A DNA stretch of 64,000 nucleotides, from assembly GCF_001446935.1 (NCBI RefSeq), contig NZ_LKKK01000015.1, positions 164,994 through 228,993 on the forward strand, read 5' to 3'. The stretch comes from Pseudomonas sp. TTU2014-080ASC. GTDB lineage: Bacteria; Pseudomonadota; Gammaproteobacteria; Pseudomonadales; Pseudomonadaceae. How positions within the stretch are numbered: position 1 is the first letter of the stretch; every line of letters starts with the position of its first letter. The notes under the pieces are model-generated. The model saw only the letters and a list, made by a program, of their open reading frames with translations, did no database searches and was not told where the DNA came from. The position numbers were made by a program, and so were the translations under genes. Below are positions 1-7,131 of the stretch, in pieces.

Positions 1-1
1 C

Positions 2-2371
2 CTGGAAGAGCAGATCAATGTGTTGCAGGGCAGCTTGCTGCTGTCACGCATTCTCTATCGCCAGCAACAAGCTCTGCCTCAGCTGAAGCTGGACAGCGAC
101 CTGACCGAACAAATTGCCGACCTGCGTCTGAATCAGTTCGAACTCAGCCAGCACCGCGACGAAATCGCCAACCCGGAAGCCTATGTCGACAAACTGCTGG
201 CCAGCTCAACCGAAGTAAACGCGGATAACAGCGAGCTGCGCGGCAAGCTGCTCAGCATCATCAACAGTCGTCAGGACCTGATCGACCAGCTCAACCGTGA
301 GCTGAATGCGCTGCTCAATGAGTCGATCACCCTGCAACTGAACCAGAAGCAACTGCAAGTCACGGCTAACACACTGCGTAAAACCCTCGACGAGCAGATG
401 TTCTGGATTCCCAGCAACAAGCCGCTGGACCTGGAATGGCTAAAGAACGCGCCGCAGCGCCTGGAACAGCAGATTATGGAACTGCCTTGGGGCTCCAACC
501 TCAAGCAGTTGGCCTCAGGCCTGACCGGCCGCCCGCTGATCTTCCTGCCACTGCTCCTGCTGATCGGCCTGTTGCTGTGGAAACGCACCTATTTGCAGAC
601 CAAGCTGGACGAACTGCATAAAGACATCGGCCACTACAAAAACGACAGCCAGTTGCACACACCTCTGGCCATCACCCTGACCATTTTGCTGGCCCTGCCC
701 GGTACTTTGTTCTTGGCGTTGTGCGGTTATGCCTTGGAACTGGATGCCCGCGGTCAGAACGCCAACCTGAGCCAGGCCTTCTACCAGATGGCCGAAGCCT
801 GGTTGGTGTTCTACACCCTGTACCGCATTCTTTGCCCCAGTGGCGTGGCAGAACTGCACTTCCGCTGGGCACGTCAGAATGTTGCCTACTTGCAACATTA
901 CGTACGTCTGCTGGGCTTGGTGGTGCTGGCGATGGTGGCGGTAGTCAGCATTGCTGAACATCAACCGGCCAGCTTGGCTGAAGACGTGATCGGCATTGGC
1001 ATTTTGCTGATCGGCCTGGCGGTAATGACCTGGCTGATGGGCCGCCTGCTGCTCGCTGGTCCCCTGCGTGAGCACGGTACTCGTCTGACCCAGCTCGTGG
1101 GTCTTGCCTTTACCGCCACACCGGTGATCCTGATCCTGGCTATTGGATTCGGTTACTACTACACCACGCTGAAACTCACCGACCGCCTGATCGACACCCT
1201 CTACTTGCTGATCCTCTGGTTGATTCTCGACAGCGCTTTCGCTCGCGGCCTGGCGGTCGCAGCGCGGCGTCTGGCCTATCAGCGGGTGCTGGCCAAGCGT
1301 CAGGCCCAGATCAAGGAGGCCGAGGACGGCACTGAGATTCCGGTGGAAGAGCCCAAGCTGGATATTGAGCAGATCAACCAGCAGTCTCAGCGCCTGATCC
1401 GCCTCGCCCTGCTGGGCTGTTTTACCGGCGTGCTTTACCTGATCTGGGCCGACTTGCTCAGCGTGCTGACTTATCTCGATGGTTTTGTGCTCTACGAATA
1501 CACCAGCGGTACTGGTGCCGATACGTCGATGGTGCCAATGAGCGTACTGGACGTACTCGGCGCGCTGCTGGTCTCGGCCATCACCATCATCATGGCGCGC
1601 AACCTGCCGGGCCTGCTTGAAGTGTTGGTGCTGTCACGCATGCAACTGGCCCAAGGCAGCGCCTACGCCACCACCACCTTGCTGTCTTACGCCATTGCCG
1701 GTCTGGGCATCGCCAGCACCCTATCGATCCTCGGGGTGAGCTGGGACAAATTGCAGTGGCTGGTCGCCGCCCTCTCCGTCGGTATCGGTTTCGGTATGCA
1801 GGCGATCTTCGCCAACTTTATTTCCGGCCTGATTCTGCTGTTCGAGCGCCCGATCCGCATCGGCGACACCGTGACCATTGGCACCGTAACCGGCACGGTT
1901 AACCGCATTCACATCCGCGCCACCCACATCACCGACAGCGACCGCAAAGCCGTGGTGGTGCCTAACCAAATTTTGCTGACCAGCCAACTGATCAACTGGA
2001 CCCTGACCGACACCGTAACCCGCGTAGTGCTGACCTTCAGCGTCAGCCGTGGTGCCGATCTGGATCAGGTTAAGGAGCTGCTCCTGCAAGCCGCTCAGGA
2101 AAACTCCCGCGTTCTGCGCGAGCCGGGGCCATCCGCACAGCTAACGCTGTATGGCTCAAGCCAAAACTTTGAGCTGAAGATCTACGTGCGTGAATTGGGC
2201 GACCGCAGCCTGGCCACCGATGAGTTGAACCGCCGGATTGACCAGTTGTTTGCTGAGAACGGTATTAACCTGTCCAGCCCATCCAAAGTGGAAGTGACCT
2301 TAGCCAACAGCAAAGGCCAAACCCACACACTGGAAAAAATCATCGAACAGCAGGCGGATGACCCCGCCTGA
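2..2371 (+). CDS. MscK/KefA-like mechanosensitive channel, 5' end outside window
   Basis: This is the C-terminal part (about 789 residues) of a large inner-membrane mechanosensitive channel that would release solutes on hypo-osmotic shock. The frame is open from base 2 with no stop before it, so the real start lies upstream. The GTG at 20 is simply an internal codon. The N-terminal part visible is a Gln/Leu-rich helical, probably periplasmic region. Several hydrophobic helices follow, then the MscS core: a Gly/Ala-rich pore helix (FGMQAIFANFISG, near base 1795), the FERPIRIGD segment and the beta domain with VVVPNQ. Full-length MscK-like proteins have about 1100 residues, so roughly 300 are missing. 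Family call is firm; the exact paralogue is not. Confidence 0.9.
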   Translation: MEEQINVLQGSLLLSRILYRQQQALPQLKLDSDLTEQIADLRLNQFELSQHRDEIANPEAYVDKLLASSTEVNADNSELRGKLLSIINSRQDLIDQLNRELNALLNESITLQLNQKQLQVTANTLRKTLDEQMFWIPSNKPLDLEWLKNAPQRLEQQIMELPWGSNLKQLASGLTGRPLIFLPLLLLIGLLLWKRTYLQTKLDELHKDIGHYKNDSQLHTPLAITLTILLALPGTLFLALCGYALELDARGQNANLSQAFYQMAEAWLVFYTLYRILCPSGVAELHFRWARQNVAYLQHYVRLLGLVVLAMVAVVSIAEHQPASLAEDVIGIGILLIGLAVMTWLMGRLLLAGPLREHGTRLTQLVGLAFTATPVILILAIGFGYYYTTLKLTDRLIDTLYLLILWLILDSAFARGLAVAARRLAYQRVLAKRQAQIKEAEDGTEIPVEEPKLDIEQINQQSQRLIRLALLGCFTGVLYLIWADLLSVLTYLDGFVLYEYTSGTGADTSMVPMSVLDVLGALLVSAITIIMARNLPGLLEVLVLSRMQLAQGSAYATTTLLSYAIAGLGIASTLSILGVSWDKLQWLVAALSVGIGFGMQAIFANFISGLILLFERPIRIGDTVTIGTVTGTVNRIHIRATHITDSDRKAVVVPNQILLTSQLINWTLTDTVTRVVLTFSVSRGADLDQVKELLLQAAQENSRVLREPGPSAQLTLYGSSQNFELKIYVRELGDRSLATDELNRRIDQLFAENGINLSSPSKVEVTLANSKGQTHTLEKIIEQQADDPA

Positions 2372-2431
2372 TTGACCACCGCGGGCTATGTACCCGGCGG
2401 ATTTAACTAACTTGCGTGCTGGAGACCAGCA

Positions 2432-3892
2432 GTGAAAGACCTCGACGAGCTGATCTTCGATAACCGCTTCGCCCGCCTGGGGGATGACTTCTCCACCTAT
2501 GTGCTGCCCGAGCCAATCGAAGCACCGCGTCTGGTAGTAGCCAGCCAATCGGCGCTGGCACTGCTTGACCTGGACCCTGCAGAAGTAGAGAGCGAGCTGT
2601 TCACCCAGCTATTCAGCGGCCACAAACTGTGGGCTGAAGCTGCGCCACGGGCGATGGTTTATTCCGGCCACCAGTTCGGCGGTTACACGGCGCGGCTGGG
2701 CGATGGCCGTGGATTGTTGCTGGGCGAAGTGGTGAACAACGCCGGTGAACACTGGGACCTGCATCTAAAAGGTGCCGGGCTGACCCCTTACTCGCGCATG
2801 GGCGATGGCCGCGCTGTGCTGCGCAGTTCGATCCGCGAGTTTCTTGCCAGCGAGCACCTGCATGCACTGGGCTTCCCGACGTCCCGGGCGCTGTGTGTGA
2901 TCGGTTCCGACACCCCAGTGTGGCGGGAGAAGCAGGAACGCGCCGCCATGCTCCTGCGTCTGGCACCGAGCCATATCCGTTTCGGCCATTTTGAATACTT
3001 CTATTACACCCGCCAGCACGATCAGCTGAAGCAGTTGGCGGATTACACCCTGAACAATCACTTTTCGGCATGCCTGGCTGAGCCCAAACCTTATCTGGCC
3101 ATGTTTCGCCAAGTGATCGAACGCAACGCCGAAATGATCGCCTACTGGCAGGCTTACGGCTTCTGCCACGGCGTAATGAACACCGACAACATGTCGATTC
3201 TGGGCATCACCTTCGACTTCGGCCCGTACGCCTTCCTCGACGACTTCGACGCCAACCACATCTGCAACCACTCGGATGACAGCGGCCGCTACAGCTTCAG
3301 CAATCAGGTGCCTATTGCCCACTGGAACCTCAGCGCGCTGGGCCAGGCCCTGGTGCCTCTGGTTGAAATCGACGACCTGCGCGAAGCACTTGGCCTGTTC
3401 CTGCCGCTGTATCAGGCGCACTACCTCGACCTGATGCGTCGCCGCCTCGGCCTGCTAAGCGCAGAAGACGGTGATGAAGAATTGGTACAACGCCTACTGC
3501 TACTGATGCAGGGCGGCGCGGTGGACTACACCCGCTTCTTCCGCGAGCTGGGCGAAAAGCCTGCTGCTGAGACCGTGGCACGGCTGCGTGATGACTTTAT
3601 CGACATTAAAGGCTTCGATGCCTGGGCTGCTGATTACGTTAGCCGCAGCCAGCGTGACGGGGATGATCAGGCAGCGCGACAGACTCGCATGCACGCAGCC
3701 AACCCGAAATACATCCTACGCAACTACCTGGCCCAGCAAGCCATCGAAGCCGCCGAACAAGGCGATTACGCTCCGGTGCGTGAACTGCATCAGGTGCTGT
3801 CCAAGCCCTTCGACGAGCAACCCGGCTTCGAACGCTACGCCGAGCGCCCGCCGGAGTGGGGCAAGCATCTGGAAATCAGTTGTTCGTCGTAA
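2432..3892 (+). CDS. selO: Protein adenylyltransferase SelO (YdiU family)
   Basis: SelO is a pseudokinase-fold enzyme that transfers AMP from ATP to hydroxyl side chains of proteins and is linked to redox stress. The 486 residues match the usual length of about 480. Visible family signatures are GAGLTPYSRMGDGRAVLRSS, the HGVMNTDNMS active-site loop, DFGPYAFLDDF and NPKYILRNYLAQ. The protein ends in Cys-Ser-Ser: the Cys third from the end sits where eukaryotic SELENOO has selenocysteine. The start is the GTG at 2432, with a GGAGA Shine-Dalgarno at 2421-2425. It lies 60 bases after the channel gene on the same strand and is followed by a bidirectional terminator at 4117-4144. Confidence 0.96.
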   Translation: MKDLDELIFDNRFARLGDDFSTYVLPEPIEAPRLVVASQSALALLDLDPAEVESELFTQLFSGHKLWAEAAPRAMVYSGHQFGGYTARLGDGRGLLLGEVVNNAGEHWDLHLKGAGLTPYSRMGDGRAVLRSSIREFLASEHLHALGFPTSRALCVIGSDTPVWREKQERAAMLLRLAPSHIRFGHFEYFYYTRQHDQLKQLADYTLNNHFSACLAEPKPYLAMFRQVIERNAEMIAYWQAYGFCHGVMNTDNMSILGITFDFGPYAFLDDFDANHICNHSDDSGRYSFSNQVPIAHWNLSALGQALVPLVEIDDLREALGLFLPLYQAHYLDLMRRRLGLLSAEDGDEELVQRLLLLMQGGAVDYTRFFRELGEKPAAETVARLRDDFIDIKGFDAWAADYVSRSQRDGDDQAARQTRMHAANPKYILRNYLAQQAIEAAEQGDYAPVRELHQVLSKPFDEQPGFERYAERPPEWGKHLEISCSS

Positions 3893-4116
3893 CTGCGTAC
3901 GCCTCACGGGCCAACAGGGCGCACTGAATTTGCAGGGTAGGCAAGACTGCAAAGCAGCTTATCCAGCCGTGGTGTTTAAACAGTTCGATGATTGTGAACA
4001 CGCCACTGACTACTCGGTAGTGTCGAATAAGAAACTCGTAAATAGCCCTACTTTGGCTTGTAGATACCTACTAGTTTTCCGCAATACCTCTAGCTAACAC
4101 CGACTATTCCTAAGTA

Positions 4117-4144
4117 AAAAAGCACTATCCAAATAGTGCTTTTT
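4117..4144. terminator. Bidirectional intrinsic terminator between selO and the OLD/UvrD/BRCT operon
   Basis: The stem AGCACTA (4121-4127) pairs with TAGTGCT (4134-4140) around a TCCAAA loop. It is flanked by an A-run on the left and a T-run on the right, so it can end transcription from both directions. The stop codon of the BRCT gene (4125-4127) lies inside the stem. The 224 bases between selO and this hairpin hold no gene that I can see. Confidence 0.85.
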
Positions 4145-4775
4145 GCCAGTGTTCCTCACTGATTATGGATATATTCCCTCCAGCCTCTCGGATCTCCACC
4201 GCCTTTTTAATTTTGGTGCCATAAGTACTGTGAAGCCACTGTTCATTGCCTACACCACCTACCACCAAGTAGCTAATCTTCTTACTGACACTAGGAGCAA
4301 TCCTCCCACCACGCTCAGTGACTAGAGCTTCACAATCCTTACGAGGACCGTAGGCCATAACACCGGTGAAAACAAAAAGTCTGCCCTCCCACTCCAGCTC
4401 TGGCGCAGGAACACAAAGAGGCAAATTTGTGGGTGGAGTGAAAGAGTTATCGGCAGCACGAGGCTTACCAGCACCAAGACCAGCAAAACTACGAAGCGTA
4501 GAAAGCAATTCACTTGCCTCCTCAGCATCGAGTACGCCATCAGCAAGCATGTCAGAAAGACGCCGATACAAGAGGTTAATTACGGGATCATCTAGATGAG
4601 CAAGATTGGATGAAATCCAGTCCCTTAAGAACTCTGCTTCCTGCTGATTGACTTGCCCGTCTGCGGTGATACCAGCTGAAAGGCCAATCAGTGCATCGGC
4701 TGAACGCCGATCAATCCGGGCCTCATGGTAAAAGCGGCTGTTGTTAAACTCTCCATATAAATCAACCATCCCCAT
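4125..4775 (-). CDS. TerB-like / BRCT domain protein, third gene of the OLD-UvrD operon
   Basis: The 216-residue protein has two parts. Residues about 25-98 are helical and acidic and resemble the TerB fold (GLSAGITADGQVNQQEAEFL, then a second ADGVLDAEEA motif). After a Pro-rich linker, residues about 130-216 form a BRCT domain like that of bacterial NAD-dependent DNA ligase: GRLFVFTGVM, then GGRIAPSVSKKISYLVVGG, and a late Trp at 210. There are no ligase catalytic domains. BRCT domains of this class often bind DNA ends, nicks or partner proteins; that role here is inference. Its start (ATG at 4775) overlaps the end of the helicase gene by 14 bases, so it is probably translationally coupled and part of the same system. 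Confidence 0.85.
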   Translation of the reverse strand: MGMVDLYGEFNNSRFYHEARIDRRSADALIGLSAGITADGQVNQQEAEFLRDWISSNLAHLDDPVINLLYRRLSDMLADGVLDAEEASELLSTLRSFAGLGAGKPRAADNSFTPPTNLPLCVPAPELEWEGRLFVFTGVMAYGPRKDCEALVTERGGRIAPSVSKKISYLVVGGVGNEQWLHSTYGTKIKKAVEIREAGGNISIISEEHWQKALFG

Positions 4776-7131
4776 CCACCTCTTCTGCGCTGTTCTGCTG
4801 ATCTGCCAACTTGGACAAGTCGGTAGTAAAGGTAACTATCATTCCAGTTACCGTGCAGGTCATTGTGAGCTCGGAGTCCAACTCGATGCGGAGGTCGTCG
4901 CCCCGCAGCCCTTGCCACTGAGCTAGATACTGCATAGCTCCAAATTTCTCTTTTTTCTTTAGTGTGCGGGAGTTACCACCTTTCCAGTTAAGGGGCGGCA
5001 GAGCTCCATGCTTACAGCGCTCCGCAAGCTCACTGTCTTTAAGAGCCCGCTCCCGTCCGATCTCCCAGCACTTGATAAGCCCCTGATCAAGGCCTTGCCA
5101 GGTTTCTTCCCAAGTCAAACCTTCTCTGCAAGGCACGGAGATACTTCGCCAGATGCGCCGCGGTGTTGGTGTTGGTGTTGGTGTTGGGACAGCCTGCACC
5201 TCATCTGGCAAGAACCAATTGCTGCTCTTGGCATAGGCTAAGGCTTGCTTTTGATTTTTCGCCCATAACACCAGCGCCAAGCTTTCTTTTGCGCGGCTAC
5301 ACGTGACATAGAGGAGACGCAAGGTGCGATCAATCGACGTCTCCTTCTGCTCCAGAATGTTCTTGTTATCTGTTTCCCCTAGAGGGGCACCAAATAATTT
5401 GTCATAGGAAAACAGATTTCCAGCAGCCTCCTCATCGTCCATCACCACCATCACATGATCAAACTCAGAGCCTTTGACCACCTGATGCGTAGCTAGCTGC
5501 GACTCGCCTTGCAGGTACAATTTGAACCGTTCTAACTGACACCAAGGTGCCTTGAACAGTGCATGCCAACCTCTAGCTATTCGACTCTCGGAACTTTCTT
5601 TCTGCCTAGAGGCTGGAGGCTCCGGAGGTGGCGCGGTGTTATGAAAAGCCGCCGTGAGACGTGCGTCGACCTCAAATAGGCGGCTATGGATTATTGGTTC
5701 AAGCACATCTCGAACAGTGGCCGTAGCACGGCCGCATGCTAGGGCAAATTCCTCAACACCAAGCTGGTAAGCCTTGAGTTGCGCTAATCTCGCAGTGTCA
5801 TCCCCTGGCAGGTGTTGGAGTCGGTCATAGCGGTGGAGCACCTCTGTGACAGCGAAATCCGAAACAATCAGGCCAGACTTAACACAGCCCGCCAAGTCCA
5901 TCATCTCTCGCAGCAAAACCCTGATGACTGCGGGGCCTGAGCTATCTCCACTGATATCTGGGCGAACTGCGTCAGGATCAATGAGGGCTATGGCATCGTA
6001 GGCTTCTGCAAAATTCCCTCTCCGAGCAGCCAGTCGATGCTCTAAAGCCAGAACTTTGAAACCCTTACCCGAAGGGTTCCAATCTTCACTTTTCGTGGCC
6101 GACTCCATCGCCACAGCACACAGTGCCTCGCGACCAATCTTCTCCTCAGAAGAGAGAGCACTATCTCCGATATAGAGACGCACAAGACCTTGAGACTTCT
6201 CCGAACGAGGATGTTGCCTTACACCGGTCTTTGCCTGAGTACGGCCTTCTAAGTCGGCATCCCAAATATCATTTATCAGATCAACGATGCGCCGCTGACT
6301 ACGGTGATTCATCTCAAGTTTTGGTGTTGCCCAATCCATGGGAACAGCACTGGGAAGATCGGCATGCCCATCTAGGTATATCCGCTGGCGGTGATCACCA
6401 ATCAAACCGAGTACTAGTTGAGTGGGTGCCTCGGCTGCGACATGAAGCAATGCTTCCAGAACACCTTTCATCGTGTCCTGAGACTCATCAATCAAAATAA
6501 CCGGATGTTGATCTCGAAGAATCTTCCGTAAGGAGGGTTTTTCCTTGAGCAACCAGGCCGCCACCTTAAGCACCTGATCGTGGCTCAGAGCTCCCTCTCC
6601 AAATCTGTTGCGATCAGGGTTGTATCGGAACTCAGGGGTTTCACGTATAGACTCGGCCTTGGCCTCAAGCGCTGCTATTTTCTCTTGATCCTTCTCCGTC
6701 CATCCCTTCTTCCGACCGTTAGCCTCTGCAAGGACCTTCTCCAACTCTAGGGCATTTAGCTGAAGCAACGCCTGGCGGATGTCGTCGTCAAATCCTTGGA
6801 TAAGATCCCAGCAAAAAGAATGGATCGTTGCAACCTGTGTGAGGTCGTTAAGCCCTAAACGACCAGTGATTACCAAAGCTGCGTTCTTTGTATAGGTGAT
6901 GACCCGAATCGTTTGTGATCGTGCGCGGAGCCTTTTAGCAAATATCAAGCCTGGGGCGTTCGGTTCTATTCCCGTCAACTTGCGAAGGACAGAAACCAAG
7001 GTTCGGGTTTTGCCTGCACCGGCCCCGGCAAATAGAAAAAAGCTTCTTGCGGGCGTAGCAGTGATGTAACCGAATATCTCATCTACGACGCCTGCATCAC
7101 GGTTATTGGCAGCAGAAACAGCCCCTGTCAT
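4762..7131 (-). CDS. UvrD/Rep-like superfamily 1 helicase (GajB-like)
   Basis: The 789-residue protein carries all SF1 helicase motifs: Walker A GAGAGKT (36-42), motif Ia VITYTKNAA (77-85), Ib ATIHSF (101-106), Walker B LIDESQD (213-219), motif III GLIGDHRQ (242-249), motif IV NHRS (275-278), motif V KGSEFDHV, and motif VI YVTCSRAKE. A C-terminal extension of roughly 150 residues follows that I do not recognise. Pairing with an upstream OLD-family TOPRIM ATPase is the hallmark of Gabija, but GajB is usually near 500 residues, so this is considerably larger. The start ATG shares an ATGA (7128-7131) with the stop of the OLD gene, indicating translational coupling. It could act as a sensor or translocase for the nuclease; that is inference. 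Confidence 0.9.
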   Translation of the reverse strand: MTGAVSAANNRDAGVVDEIFGYITATPARSFFLFAGAGAGKTRTLVSVLRKLTGIEPNAPGLIFAKRLRARSQTIRVITYTKNAALVITGRLGLNDLTQVATIHSFCWDLIQGFDDDIRQALLQLNALELEKVLAEANGRKKGWTEKDQEKIAALEAKAESIRETPEFRYNPDRNRFGEGALSHDQVLKVAAWLLKEKPSLRKILRDQHPVILIDESQDTMKGVLEALLHVAAEAPTQLVLGLIGDHRQRIYLDGHADLPSAVPMDWATPKLEMNHRSQRRIVDLINDIWDADLEGRTQAKTGVRQHPRSEKSQGLVRLYIGDSALSSEEKIGREALCAVAMESATKSEDWNPSGKGFKVLALEHRLAARRGNFAEAYDAIALIDPDAVRPDISGDSSGPAVIRVLLREMMDLAGCVKSGLIVSDFAVTEVLHRYDRLQHLPGDDTARLAQLKAYQLGVEEFALACGRATATVRDVLEPIIHSRLFEVDARLTAAFHNTAPPPEPPASRQKESSESRIARGWHALFKAPWCQLERFKLYLQGESQLATHQVVKGSEFDHVMVVMDDEEAAGNLFSYDKLFGAPLGETDNKNILEQKETSIDRTLRLLYVTCSRAKESLALVLWAKNQKQALAYAKSSNWFLPDEVQAVPTPTPTPTPRRIWRSISVPCREGLTWEETWQGLDQGLIKCWEIGRERALKDSELAERCKHGALPPLNWKGGNSRTLKKKEKFGAMQYLAQWQGLRGDDLRIELDSELTMTCTVTGMIVTFTTDLSKLADQQNSAEEVDGDG

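Noticed and set aside
3893..4116. Attachment site or direct repeat matching 9426-9664
   Set aside because: I compared both flanks by eye and found no shared repeat of useful length.
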